NCBI RefSeq assembly: GCF_000512585.2
Contig: NC_089241.1
Coordinates: forward strand, 1,798,001 to 1,862,000
Direction: 5' to 3'
DNA: 64,000 nucleotides
Source of the DNA: Kwoniella bestiolae CBS 10118
Taxonomy: Eukaryota; Basidiomycota; Tremellomycetes; Tremellales; Cryptococcaceae
Shown piece by piece: positions 1-12,308 of the stretch; within the stretch, counting starts at the first letter, position 1, and every line of letters starts with the position of its first letter. The notes below the pieces were generated by a model, which did not search any database, was not told the origin of the DNA, and saw only the letters and a list, made by a program, of their open reading frames with translations. The position numbers and the translations under genes were made by a program.

Positions 1-40
1 GTGTGATCGTGCCATGCTGACCCTAAATGACCATTCGTAG

Positions 41-333
41 TGTTCCTGCTCAGAAGATTGTTAGGTGTAAAAACAGACGACAGCAAAAAAGCCAAAGTAT
101 CCAAATTGGTTGTTGGTGAGACATTGTTCGTCAACATAGGAGCTTCTCAGACTGGTGGTAGGATCATGGCTGTCAAGGGTGGGGACGTCACGATAGCGTT
201 GACTACTCCTGCATGTACCGAGAAGGGAGAGAAGATTGCGTTGTCGAGGAGAATCGATAAACATTGGAGATTGATTGGTTGGGGTAAAGTTAGGTCGGGT
301 GGTACTTTGGCTGAGGTTGTTGATCAAGATTAG
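41..333 (+). CDS. GCD11: eIF2 gamma subunit, C-terminal exon (5' part outside window)
   Basis: This is the last exon of translation initiation factor 2 gamma, the GTPase subunit that carries initiator tRNA to the 40S ribosome. About 96 residues are present, covering the final beta-barrel domain: LLRRLLGVKT at the start, then VGETLFVNIG, TGGRIMAVKGGDV, GEKIALSRRIDKHWRLIGWG and the stop at 331-333. The segment KIALSRRIDKHWRLIGWG is strongly conserved in eukaryotic and archaeal gamma subunits. An acceptor (ttcgtag, ending at 40) preceded by a CTGAC branch site at about 17-21 marks the exon start. The GTP-binding domain is upstream of the window. Confidence 0.93.
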
Positions 334-685
334 GTTGTGGAGTGAGCGTTTTGTTGTTGTTGAGGAGGAGGCATGTGTAGATATTCATTTGAGAGATGAA
401 GGCATATATATGTTAATTATGATGCATTTGATATAAAATCATACTCTATTTCATGTACTTGTATCCGGTTATGACGCCACATCCGGTATGTCACGCTCAC
501 TTAACAGCAATCATCAACAATCAAGGTGAATCTGATCGCGTACACTTGTCGAGTGTCGATGATAACTAACATCAACTCGCCTTCTTCTTTGCTTCTTTTG
601 CTTCTTTTGCATCAACACATAGAGTCAGATAACAATTTCGTATCGGTCGGATCTGTCAATTTAAGTTGCAGTCAAACGCTACAAC
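334..685. other. Intergenic, GCD11 3' region and promoter of the MATH-BTB gene
   Basis: About 350 bases with no supported gene. The first part is AT-rich with polyadenylation-like ATATATATG/AATTATGATG stretches; the rest is the upstream region of the next plus-strand gene. Short ORFs here lack sensible composition. Confidence 0.6.
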
Positions 686-3641
686 ATGACGAGTGTCCCA
701 CCACCATATTCATCGAGGGATCATGCTCAAGGTGAGTGGTACTGTATGATGGTCATGGCGTATCGGTCATCCGTGCTGATGAGTATAACTTACTTTGTAC
801 AATGTGTTGTTCTCCACTATCATGTATCTCCATTCCACGAAACCGACCACCATGTCTACTCCCCCCCCACCGCATTACACCCTAACCCACCGACCCCACC
901 TCGCAGTTCAAGCTGTCCCTCCCGCCGCTTCTTCATCTTCCACCCCCGCCGCTCCATCAACATCGGGACATGAGTTCCAAGAGACCACCTCGGTATGTCT
1001 CGAGTGGAGGTTGACGGGGTTGAAGACTATGTATGAGAGTACGAGGGGTGAACAGAAGTCGTGAGTCTGACTTGTACAGATCAACCATCATCATCTTCAT
1101 CATCACCCAGTGTATGTTTCTCTAAGAGAGAGGAGGAGAGAGTACAGGGAAGCTGATGTGTATGGCTGGACTATTCAGCAAATGTATCAAATCGGCTGTC
1201 TTTGGAGATGCAGATAATCTGTGGGAAGTACTTTGGTACCCTAATGCGGGGACTTCGACTCAGACGGCTGGTGATCATGTTAGCTTGTATCTGTCTTGTG
1301 TGGTGAGTACTTAGCTCTATCTTCCTTATTTTTTTCGACCTTTGGTTCAATACACCGTATATCTGTATCATATCAACCATTCATGATGAGACGGTATAAC
1401 GATATCTGTGAGCTGACTATATCCAATCGTAATCGTGCATAGCCTACAGCGCAAGAACGCGATTCCTCCATCCAGAACAAATGGGTCCGCAAGGGACTAT
1501 GGTGGTTCAAATTTGAGATCCGACCTATCCCCTCCCCCGGCGACGCCACTCGTCCAACAGGACCAAGTACGAATAACAATCGCAACACCCCTCAAACGGA
1601 GGCACTAGCTTCAAAGGACGCATCGGATCATACCTTCGCGGTGAAAACTGCTAATTGGGGGTGGCAGGCTTTTGCGAAACGAGATGCGTTGTTCCAACAT
1701 CCCAGTGTATTACAGACGGACAGTTGCATGATCATCTGTACAATTCAGGCTCAACCGCAGGCTCCGGCTGGAGTCTGGTTGGGAGTGGGGCTACAACCGG
1801 CCATCAATACTGGTGGCGGTAGGACGGTTAGTGGCGGTGGGCTTAGCGCTTGGTCTACCTCTGATGGGTCTGCTGGAGGAGTAGCTGGAGGGACGTCTGC
1901 TGCTGGGGGGATTAGAAGGGTCGTACCTAAGGAATTGGTTAGTAGTGTTGGTTCGTTGTTGGATGATCCGCGTGAGTGATGGCGGTAATGTCAATTCTTC
2001 CGTGAGACATCGTATGTTGACTAGATCGACGATGTAGTGTACTCCGATGTTGAGTTTGTCATACCCTCTCGGAGGGGCTCGAGAGCCACGCCCAGAAGTA
2101 TCTTCGCCAGTAAGAAGCTGCTGAGACGATGCGATTATTTCAATGCGATGTTCCATGGTGGGTTCAAGGAAGTCGAAGGGACGTACGAAGAGGTGAGTAG
2201 GACCGTGTCATCGCTCATCACTTTCCTGAAATCCTTCGATACTGACATCTTCTATCTGTTTTGGTGTAGTACGAATCAGACGACGATATCTCGGTGCTAT
2301 CAGATTCAGACATGGATGAGGAGATGATACTTGAAGATGTCTCGTCGTACAGTGGAGATGCTCATTCACATATTCAATCGGGATCTATCATTGCTCCTGA
2401 ACGTGAGCGTGAGCGCGATATGCATCTTACAACGACAACTAGTCGAAATTCCTCAATTAGGAGACCATCAATCTCAGCAGATAGGGAACGAAGGGAAGAT
2501 GATACGTCCACTAGCAGTTCTTCTGAGGCTATACCTCATGAGAATACAGGTACCAAGGACGAAGAGGTTGGGAACGTCACTATAGAATCTGAAGAGGGGC
2601 ATCAATTGAAAATCGAGGAGAAAGAACAAAAGAAAGAACCCAGTCTTATCAGCAGTACGAATACCAAAAGAAGCTCGAAGCCTTCTATTACTGGGAGTAG
2701 AAGCAAATTATCGAAAGTCGCCATTGGACCAAAGAAGACTAGAGTGGTGATTCGAGATGCAGCTTGGAGTACATGGTGGAATGTCTTGTATTGGGTAGGT
2801 ACGAGTATACGGCATCCCAACTTTCATAGCTGATATGGGATTGTTAGATCTACACCGACATAATCTATTTCGCCCCACTATCATCATCATTCGAACATCA
2901 AATTCCCCGTCGAACATCCACCTCAACAGTAAATGCAAGTTCCAACCTCCCCAGCAGCTCGACCGCTCCTGATGCTGAGAACCCCAGAAGTCGATCAGAA
3001 TGGATCCAAAGATGGATGTACGAGCGAGATATCGACTCGCCCCCTCACCCTCTTGTTTCTTTGTACGATGAAGACGAGGAGGATGAAGAGGAGGAGAGTT
3101 ACGTTCTGGGACCTAGACCTGTATCTGCCAAGGCTGTTTATAGGTTGGCTGACAAGTTGGACCTGCCCGCTTTGAAATTGCGGGCGTTCCAGCATATATG
3201 CGCGGGGTTGACGGCGGGTAATGTCCCGGCTGAGGTGTTTAGTAGGTTTAGTAGTACCTATGAGGATGTGAGGAAGGTGAGTTGGTGTTTCCTCTCTCTC
3301 TTTCCGCTCCTTCTCAAAGCGGATATCCAAGATAAAACTATCGCGGACGTATTGAAGAAGAACAGTGGCGGTATATGAACGATGCTGATGTCGTATCTAA
3401 TGTGATTTAGGTCCAAGTTGCTTTCTTCCTTAAACACTGGTCCGAAATTAAGAAATCGGAAACTATGACTCAGATCTGGCAGCAGATCAGGAATGGTAAA
3501 CATGTTGGATTTGAGGAGGGTGGGTCGACCGTTACTCGCTTCACCAGATATAGCATGTGAGGACCGTGCTGATACTTGTTTTGTGTGATTGCAGTTTGGC
3601 CATTGATTGTTAGTCAGTTGGATTTCAGACCTGCCACTTGA
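686..3641 (+). CDS. MATH-BTB domain protein, likely cullin-3 substrate adaptor
   Basis: Multi-exon gene. Exon 1 is 686-731, exon 2 is 907-1060, exon 3 starts after ctattcag near 1176; the last exon starts at 3595 and ends with TGA at 3639-3641. The first half is a MATH (TRAF-like) domain: VCLEWRLTGLKTMY, then FGDADNLWEVLWYPNAG, GDHVSLYLSCV, LWWFKFEI, NWGWQAFAKRDALF and DSCMIICTIQAQ. The second half is a BTB fold: YSDVEFVIPS, FASKKLLRRCDYFNAMFHGGFKEVE and, after an acidic/serine-rich insertion of roughly 200 residues, AVYRLADKLDLPALKLRAFQHI and the BACK-like VWPLIVSQLDF end. Family knowledge: MATH-BTB proteins bind CUL3 through BTB and substrates through MATH. The very long insertion splitting the BTB domain is unusual. 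Domain calls are firm; substrate is unknown. Confidence 0.85.
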
Positions 3642-3765
3642 AGTCCGATTCCTGGTTGAGCGGAAGCGGAACAACGATGGATTACGAATTACGAGGAGGA
3701 TGGAGGGTTGTTGTTTGGTTTACGAGATGAATCGGATCTTACTTTGTGTAGCTAATAATATTCTG

Positions 3766-3790
3766 TCTGTTCTGTTCTGTTCTGTTCTGT
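3766..3790. repeat. (TTCTG)n microsatellite
   Basis: About five tandem copies of TTCTG in the 3' region of the MATH-BTB gene. Seen directly; probably neutral and polymorphic. Confidence 0.9.
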
Positions 3791-3876
3791 GTAAATTGAT
3801 ATATGCGATATGAAACATGTAAGTAGTATGATATCATATATGCTATGTCTTCACCTGATAAACCTCTGACTTTCAG

Positions 3877-3900
3877 ATTGCATTGCATTGCATTGCATTG
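3877..3900. repeat. (ATTGC)n microsatellite
   Basis: About five tandem copies of ATTGC, 85 bases after the (TTCTG)n tract in the same convergent intergenic space. Confidence 0.9.
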
Positions 3901-3997
3901 GGATGATTAGATTGAATTGGATGTAATGCCTGCGTCAAGTGCTATCATACCCGATAATATCCTATACATACTTCATACCTCACACCTAATAACTAAC

Positions 3998-6666
3998 CTA
4001 GAAGTTGATGGGTTTGTCGTAAGATGCCAAGGCGGCTTCCTTGAAGGCTGTGATACGAGCACATAGCATATCAGCATGAGAATTAACAACGAAGAAAGAA
4101 GTGAAACGGTCGACTCACCCTCCGATAATGTAGGATGAGCGTGACATGTTCTAGCGATATCTTCAGCAGAGGCTTTGTACTCTAGTGCTAATGTGGCAGA
4201 GGCGATCATTTCACCGGCGTTGGGACCTACCATCATGCAGCAAAAGATTAGCAATAAGTCTTGGATGATTGTAGTGTAGTGTAGGGGCTCACCTATGATA
4301 TGTACACCGAGGACTTGGTCGGTCTCCTTCTCGACGATCTGACAAGATATGACGTGGTCAGCTCTGCACTACCCTGAACCTAAGCTTCGAGGCGAGAGTA
4401 GGAAAGCAAAGGGACATACGAATTTAACGAAACCACTACAACACAGGGAAAAAACCAAGTCAGTAAAGTCGCAACAGTGTTTGTTTGCCAATCCACTCAC
4501 TCAGCATCTTGGTTGGTCTTCGCTCGAGAGTTGGCAGCGAATGGGTATTTTCCAATCTTGTAAGCTACACCGGCGGCCTTGAGCTCCTCCTCGTTCTTTC
4601 CTACCCAGGCTACTTCGGGGTGAGTGTAGACTACTGAGGGGATGGCATCGTAGTTTACGTGTCCGTGGCCTGTCTTGATGATTTCGACGGCGGCGATACC
4701 TGGCAAACACCCGGGAGAATTAGCATTGTCCAGTTATCTTCGAGAAGCGGAATGATCTGGAGTGATATTCGAGAGGATCTACTCACCCTCCTCTTCAGCC
4801 TTGTGAGCCAACATGGGACCGAAAGTGACATCACCGATACATTTCACACCCTTGGCAGAGGTGTTGAATTGGTCGTCAATGACGATTCGGCCTCTCTTGT
4901 CGGTCTCTACTCCGATAGCTTCGAGGTTGAGGCCCTTGGTGACGGGTCGTCGACCAATAGCGACAAGGACGACATCGGCTTCGAGCTAATTTCACATCAC
5001 GAATTAGCTAGAGCTATACATACGATTTGAGCCCAGTAATATGAGCGAGAAGGGAGGGAGGGGACACTCACAGTCTCCTCCTTACCACCTTTAGCGGCGT
5101 CAACCTTGAGGCTGACGGTGTCACCCTTTCGTTCACCGCTGACGACTTTGGTGTTGAGCTTGAATTTGAATCCTTGCTTTTGGAGGATCTTTTGGAATTG
5201 TTTACTACGTTAAGGGCAGAAAATATTTAGCATGTGCTAGATAAGCAGCTATGTGGGAACAACGCTACATGCACAGAAACAGATTACTCACCCAACTTCA
5301 CCGTCCATACCAGCACCGACAGCACCGAGGTACTCGACGACGGTAACTTCAGCACCCAATCTTGACCATACGGAACCCAATTCGAGACCGATGATACCAC
5401 CACCGATGACGACCATCTGGGGTGAGCAACGATGTCAGTATTTGTTATCAGACGATTCGCAGGAGATATTTGTCATCGACTGCCTAGGCCATCTCCAGTA
5501 AAACCCAACTCACCTTCTTAGGAACCTCCTTCAACTCAAGCGCACCAGTAGAAGAAACGATCCTCTCCTCATCAATCTCGATACCAGGGAACGGCGTGAC
5601 CTCCGACCCAGTAGCGATAATCACGTTCTTGGCCTCCACTTGGGTCTCGCCGCCTTCCAACAGGTTCACATTGATCTTCGAGGGGGAAGCGAAGGAAGCT
5701 TCTCCCTTGATGTAATCTACGCCGTTCTTCTTGAAGAGATAGGTCTCGATACCTCCTGTCAAGGCTTTGACGGAGGATTGCTTGGCGGCCAACATCTTGG
5801 GTAGGTTGAGCTTGACGTCGGTGACGTCGATTCCTCGGTTCTTGAGGTCGTGTTGCGTTTGGTGGTAGATGTGCGAGTTGTTCAACCTGCAGATCAGAGA
5901 TTGGAATTTCAGCTAGGTCATCAAAAGAACCTAGATGCACGATGTTCATTGCTCTGTTCCCAAGGTACTTCACGAATCTTGGAGAGAACATATAGCTCGA
6001 TTTCCTTGGAGAGACAAACTCACATAGCCTTAGATGGGATACATCCGACGTTCAAACATGTTCCTCCTAATGATCCTCGCTTCTCGATACAGGCGGTCTA
6101 TCAAAGCATGAGATGAGTCAGCGGCCAGTCTATACCATCTCTTTACTCTGCATTGCATGTTGTCTCCTCAGCCAGTCTGACAAAGCAAGGGTGAGGAAGA
6201 GTAAGATCGAGATGACCATTTCACTTCTTGCCACCACCAGTGTGCAGATCCCCTTTCTCGTTATAATCACACCATTCTCGCGCTACCTTCCTCCTCCTAA
6301 ATATTCTTCTCCTCCTTGCTCAGAGACAATGAAGTACGATCGACCTCTCACCCACCTTGAAACCCAACTGAGCAGCCTTGATAGCAGCTACATAACCACC
6401 AGGTCCACCACCAATGACCACCACATCATAAGGATCGGAGGAAGTTGCCAACCCTCTAGATTGGAGGAAGGTCAATCGGGGTAAGGTGGATGATCGTGAG
6501 AATGAGGAGGAAGGTTTGGAAAGTGGTCTGAGGAGGTTTTGAGCCTGTGTCGATTAAGTATTTAGTCAGCATAGGAAAAACAAAAACAACACTGTCATGA
6601 ATATTATCATGTCTGTCGATCCGACTGGGGAATATGTGTACGTACGAAAGGTTGTCGGGAGAGCAT
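3998..6666 (-). CDS. LPD1: Dihydrolipoamide dehydrogenase (E3), mitochondrial
   Basis: FAD enzyme that reoxidises dihydrolipoamide in the pyruvate, 2-oxoglutarate and branched-chain dehydrogenase complexes and the glycine cleavage system. The start at 6666 gives a short exon MLSRQPF, spliced to a mitochondrial presequence rich in Ser/Arg/Leu, then DPYDVVVIGGGPGGYVAAIK (FAD Rossmann motif). The redox pair is in GGTCLNVGCIPSKAM (about 6010-6060). NAD-domain pieces (EVPKK, NVIIATGSEVTPFPG) follow. The dimer-interface catalytic motif TCHAHPTLSE lies near 4150 and the protein ends AALASYDKPINF with TAG at 3998-4000. There are many short introns. All catalytic residues seem present. LPD1 is a known MAT-locus gene in pathogenic Cryptococcus (family knowledge). 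Confidence 0.96.
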
Positions 6667-7940
6667 CTTGGACGATTGTTTTCTATGCTGTTAGGAGATG
6701 AGTGCAGCAAGATGATTACTTGAAGGTAAAAGTTGTAGAATAGATGAATGGATGATGCTTGACTATTCTCAAATGATTGTGGTTGTGGTCGACGGCAAAC
6801 CCATCCCAATCGTTAACTGAGCCGTGCCGATAAATCCGTCTACTTTGTTGGGTGAATGTGGCACATATCACATGACCTTGGGATATCCCCATATCATGAG
6901 TAATCGGAATGAGATGACCGTTGGAAATTGGGTTACGGATTGGAATTCATGCTGCTATACGTCTCTTGTCCATATGAATATATGGATAGGTGAATTGGAT
7001 ATCACACTCCTTCTTCCATCGATGTCTTGGTCAGCAATGAGGAAGCAGGAAACTCCGAGGGGCAACAAGATAATATGCGATGGAAGCAAATACAGCTGCT
7101 TACACAGCGGGTCAAAGCGCATCAACGTGATTCCTATATCCATGGATTTCAACGACGATCAACCCAGAATCGAAAGGATTAGCTTTCTACATCAAACAGG
7201 ATGGACTGATGAGATCGCTTCCTTGACAAAAGGCAACTTGATATGGAGGATATAAGAGAAATGATAGGATGATCTGGCTATAGTCCACTGGCTCGTTTCA
7301 GCTGAGTAGCTCTATGACTTTCACTTTGACCCAAAGGACCTTTTTGTTTGGACCATTTTATTGTCCTTGCACGACAACAACAACGCACTCACCTCGTCCT
7401 CAACCAAAGAAAGTTGATTGAATCCTAGCATAGTGTCACTAACTGCAATCAATGCATCAAAGTCAAAACACGCCGAATCCGGATCATCCTTCCACCCTCG
7501 CTCATTCCCTTTTTATCCCACACCTATCCCACACCTACACCTATACCTTACCTGATGAACATAACATGCATTCAACTACCCGTGTGACTCGTTGCTTCCT
7601 AATTGTCCATCAGCTGCTTATCTTGCTTACTTATAGCTCAATCACGATCAATACCAAGAATATTTCCCAATCTTTACTAAAATCAGTCATACTCATACAG
7701 ATCATATAACCCATATCACTTCCAACACATATCAACCGAAAGGACATTCCTCCAACACCCCATCCAAAACTTTCTTCCCTCCAGTACCTCCCTCGCTTTC
7801 ATTGATAATCCCAATCTCAACCTTGTCCACTCCATTGTCAACTCTCTTAACTTCTTGCCACCCAAACCCAAATCCAAACCCCGTGACCGTCCTTGACTAC
7901 CACCAAATCAAATTTAGATCCCTTTGTCAAGTCCCACAAA
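6667..7940. other. Divergent promoter region
   Basis: 1.27 kb between LPD1 (-) and the next plus-strand gene. A 143-codon open frame at 6824-7255 starts with GTG and has no recognisable features; it is not called. The last 400 bases are pyrimidine-rich (CTTCC, CACCC runs), typical of a fungal promoter/5' UTR. Confidence 0.6.
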
Positions 7941-10900
7941 ATGGCCAAGAAGAAGAAGACCCCTCCCACCGAAGCACCCCCAACATCTATCGAACCACCT
8001 ACAGAAGCTCCAGACGAAGACAGACCCCCAAGTCAACATCACCACCACGACCACGAGCACCATCATCACCACTCGCATTATGCCAGATCAGTAGATTCAG
8101 AGGGGAACGTCAAGGAGACTAAGACGGAGATTGTAGAGATCAAAGAAGTGAAAGAGATTCCTGCGGACGAGGAAGAGAAAACACCTTCTAATGCAAGTAA
8201 GAAGACGAAAAGTAAGGCTCCTACTGTTGCGCCTAGTACTAAACCACCAACTACCAAAGCCCCTACGGTCGGTCCATCTGCTAAACCACCTACTGTTAAA
8301 CCACCATCCACGAAAGCTACCACGGCCAAACCACCTTCTACAAAGGCACCTACAGTCAAACCGCCCTCTGTGAAAGAACCACCTCCACCTGGATCACCTG
8401 CTCCCTCTCACAAATCAAGTAAATCATCTCACTCACATCATCACCAACCACCAGTAATCGTAAACGTTACTATCCCTCAACCGGCCCTTCCACCCCTAGC
8501 ACCAATCATTGTTCCCACTCCTGCTCCTCCCCCACCACCTCCCGTTGAAGAAGTGATTGAAGAAGAAGAAGTGGACATTGTCGAACCCGCTACTCCATTA
8601 GTAATACCTACACCTATCAAACCACCCACTATAATCCCACCAAGCCCAAAAGCACCATCCATCAAATCAGTCAAATCAAAAGCCAAGTCTATCGCACCTG
8701 CTCCAACAGTCATTGACGAAACTGAGGAACCTCCTGTGGAAGAAGAAGTGGTAGAAGAGACGAAAGTAGTGACTACCACTACTACAACTACCACCAAGAA
8801 GAAACCTCCTACCACTCCTCCCAAGACCCCAAAGGTAATCTCCACGGATAATCCATTTGTTGAAAATATCGATGAAACCCCTCCTCCTTCAATACCAAAA
8901 TCAAGTAAACCTCCAGCTCCAAAATCAGTCGCCTCCCCTCCTACGGCTGCTCCTGCAAAATCAGTCAAATCGAAACTCAAGACCCTCCCACCCCCCTCAC
9001 CTGTACCTACCCTTCATTCTCTGGCGGCCACACCCATCACTCCCTCTCCAATGAAATTACCTTCATTGTTCAAGTCCTCGAGCGGAGGGGGGTCGGGGAT
9101 GAAGAAACCCATGAAAATTATCGAAACTACCACAGTTGAGAAGATCATCGTTCCTACGGATTCTGATGACGAGGTGGTCGAGGAGGTAGATACTGCCGCT
9201 ACTACCGTTGGTGGAGCTACGACCAAGGGGGTGGGAGGCGCTAGAAGTGCAGCATTGACTGCTACGCCCGGTAGACGAAGTGGGACTAAAGCTGGACTGA
9301 GACCTATCCCAATTGGTAAGTTTAACTGCTTTAGGAAGGGCTTCTGTGCGTTGTTTAGGCGAATTCTGATACTGATACATGATGTCATTATTCATAGTCG
9401 ACTATCAAGCTCTGATCCAATCTACCCCTCCTCCATCTATAAAACAGACTCTTCCCCCCCTGCCTCCACAGGGTCCCAAGACCATCGTCACATACTCTGC
9501 GCAGCTCGATAGAGATTCTCAAGGCAACGAGCACCTCCACGCACGAATGAGAGATCATACGGGAGTTGTCAAACCTGTCGATCCAACTATCCCACCTGGT
9601 TCAGTCATGATGTCCAACCCATCTCTACCTCCTCCAACCATGGCAGCGCCCAGTGTTGCCCCTCCACCTGCTCCATTGCTTCAAGGTCCGAAAACTATCG
9701 TCACCTACTCTGCTCAGCTGGATAGGGATTCACAAGGGAACGAACATCTTCATGGAAGACTACGAGATCATGCGGGTGCACAACCAGCATCGCTCTCGCC
9801 TCCTACAATGGCTGCTCCAACCACATACGCTCAAACTACCTATGTACCCGCTACGACCACTTACATCCCTGCACCCACCACAGCCGCAGCTCCACCGGCA
9901 CCTATGCCTACTCCATCAGCACTCGAGGGCCCAAAGACCATCGTCACCTTATCTGCTCAGCTCGATCGAGATTCAAAAGGGAATGAACATCTCCACGCTA
10001 GGATGAGGGACCATACGGGCGTGACCAAAGGATTAGAGTTGGAAACGGGCGAAGATCTACCCTTGGAAACTGACAAGGAACGTAGACGACGTGAAAAGAA
10101 GGAGAAGAAGTTGGCCGAAAAGTTAGCTGCGAAGGATGCGGCTAAAGTAGGGGGCTTGGAAGGGAATCCGTATAAACCTATTGGAGGGGGTGTACCTCCT
10201 CCCAAATCTGAAAGGTGAGCTTTTCGCAGTATACTACCACACCGCAACCTCCTCTGACTAAAGGATGGGCACTTTGATCAGAGCTGACATACCGCGAATG
10301 GAATGGGCCAAAATAGATATGCATATCCCCCCGCTCCGACTGTGATTGAACAAGCGGCGAAGGAACGATTTCAAAATAGGTTTAATGGTGGTGCGGGTCA
10401 ACAACAACCTGGTATGGGAGTGGGCATGGGGATGGGTGGTATGGGTATGGGGTGAGTTACGAGTGTTGCTTCTTCCACCCTGTTCCCTTTGTTGTCATCT
10501 GCGATTGGGACGGGGTACCTTGTAAAGTTAGAACTGTAAGGATTCCGTTGTCAAAGTGATATCACAAAACACGGATCAGGGACCATCCTTTGATTCAACA
10601 CACTCAACACACACACATTGTAATGGGACTAACGCACTGACCTTCTGCTTGTACCCCTTTTTTGCATCACCATCACCACTCCCACTCCACTCGACAACGT
10701 TGAATCAACCTTTTTATATTTGTACTCTTGTATATAAAATTATACTTTGTACTCCTTTGTACTGTCCGTATACTTCTTATATACCATACCATACCATACC
10801 TTCTTCGTAAATATCATTATCATTTATCTCACACACCCCCACCAAACAACACAGCCCACCATACCCGCCAATCCAACCAGCCCTATATCCACGACCACCA

Positions 10901-12183
10901 CCCCTAGTCGGCACCCGACCACCAATGTTCGGCCCACCAATGATGAACCCCATGATGTCCATGGGAATGGGAGGTTTGGGAATGGGCATGGGAATGCCAA
11001 TGATGGGTATGGGTATGCCCATGGGAATGTCCATGCCCATGGCTGCTCCCATTCCTGGAGTCGTCCCCGGTCAACCTGGTATGGGGTACTACAACTCGCT
11101 TCCTGGACGTTTTGGACGAGATATGTTGGGAAGAGGTACGCAAATGCAGGGTCCCGGAATGTGATGTGCAAAAACAAAACATGAATTGATATTTTCTTGT
11201 GTTTTGTGCTTGCGATGGCTGCAGATTTCGCTGGGCCTGGTGGGGTCGGTTCAAGGTATGCATCGAGTTTGTGCTGTTGGGTTCATGTCAAGATTTTTCC
11301 ATCCTATCGCTTCCTACTGGTCCTGGGAGAGGGGTCTTTCATCCTCATCCTCAGGCGATTCAGCTCGGAGACCGCCATAGGCATTGTAACCTCATTGAGC
11401 TGCTCAACCATCCTCCCTGCTATCTCCCTGCTATCCCTCGCTTCTTCATGTAGACGTACCAGCCAAGCTGAATCCCACTTACCTCCCAGTCAGCCATATC
11501 GACCGCCCGATCCATCCGCCCTACCGCCAATGCCATTCGGATTACCATTCATCGCCAGACCGGGACAGGAAGGGTTCGATCAGTATGGGAGGATGTGTGA
11601 GTGGTGCTCAGTCTTATGTATTCAGCCTCTGAGTACTTCTCATTATGCTTGGTCGATGCTGAGCTGATAAGACATGAAATGATCAGTACCCCCTAGTTTA
11701 CCTGAAGGTAAGGTATAGCCACTTATCCCTCATTTCTTCCCGTATCAGATCAACATCATACCAATCGGTCCAACTGCCATTTCGAATTTAGCAGATAACA
11801 GCTGATAGAGGGACCACTCAGGATGGGACGGCTGGGGACGACCTCTAGTCTCAACCAACCCTCAACCCAACGCCCCTGGTGGACCTCCGGCACCTCCGGC
11901 ACCTCCAGCTGCAGCCGCAGCCCCAGCCGCCGGCGTTCCACCCCAGCCTACCGCCACTCAAACTCAGCAAATGCCTTTCTCCTCTTCTTATGGTACTTCC
12001 TCGATGACCGGCACCGGGAGCAGGTCGATGTCAAGTACGCTAAGTTCGAATGGGACGGGTAGACCTGATCAGTACGTCGGTTGGTTAAATTATTATCTGA
12101 TCAGTCCGAGGAGCCATTTGGATGATCCGAGGGGGTATGAGGAGATTTGGGAGGAGAGCGTGAAGAAGAGGATCGATAAGTGA
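7941..12183 (+). CDS. Low-complexity Pro/Thr/Lys-rich protein with triplicated motif and Met-Gly repeats
   Basis: Function not recognised. Eight exons fit frame and splice signals: 7941-9315, 9398-10214, 10317-10451, 10855-11135, 11225-11255, 11454-11596, 11687-11707 and 11822-12183. The sum is 3165 nt, a multiple of three, giving 1054 residues. Order of regions: MAKKKKTPPTEAPP start, His-rich HHHHDHEHHHHHSHY, long TKAPTVKPPS-type repeats with acidic islands, then three copies of GPKTIVTYSAQLDRDSQGNE-like motif (about 9475-10020). A basic coiled stretch (KERRRREKKEKKLAEKLAAK), Met/Gly repeats (GMGMGMPMMGMGMPMG at about 10985) and a proline-rich part follow, and it ends RPDQYVGWLNYYLISPRSH. 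Exon 5 is only 31 nt. ATG at 7941 is the first in frame. It could be one of the basidiomycete-specific MAT genes (BSP class), but that is a guess. An unspliced reading would stop at 11164. Confidence 0.75.
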
Positions 12184-12308
12184 ATAATGTGCGGGGTATA
12201 TCCGAGTGTCGTGCCAAGCGATGCAGTGGAGTGAGCACTCAATGAAGGAGAAAGGATGTTCTGGACTGTCACCTATCATAAACTCATTGTAAGCATATAC
12301 CGCCGAAC

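Larger units (their letters stand above)
3642..3997. other. Convergent intergenic region
   Basis: Space between the MATH-BTB gene and LPD1, which converge here. It holds two pentanucleotide microsatellites (listed separately) and AT-rich 3' ends; no gene seen. Confidence 0.7.

Noticed and set aside
6824..7255. 143-codon plus-strand frame upstream of the 7941 gene
   Set aside because: Starts with GTG, no recognised motif, lies in a divergent promoter region; composition looks like chance.
8078..8980. Long minus-strand frames opposite the Pro/Thr-rich exon
   Set aside because: Antisense shadows caused by codon bias in low-complexity sequence (Gly/Val-rich translations).
11162..11164. Stop that would end the 7941 gene early
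   Set aside because: Downstream exons join in phase with good splice signals and total length divisible by three; retained only as a possible intron-retention isoform.
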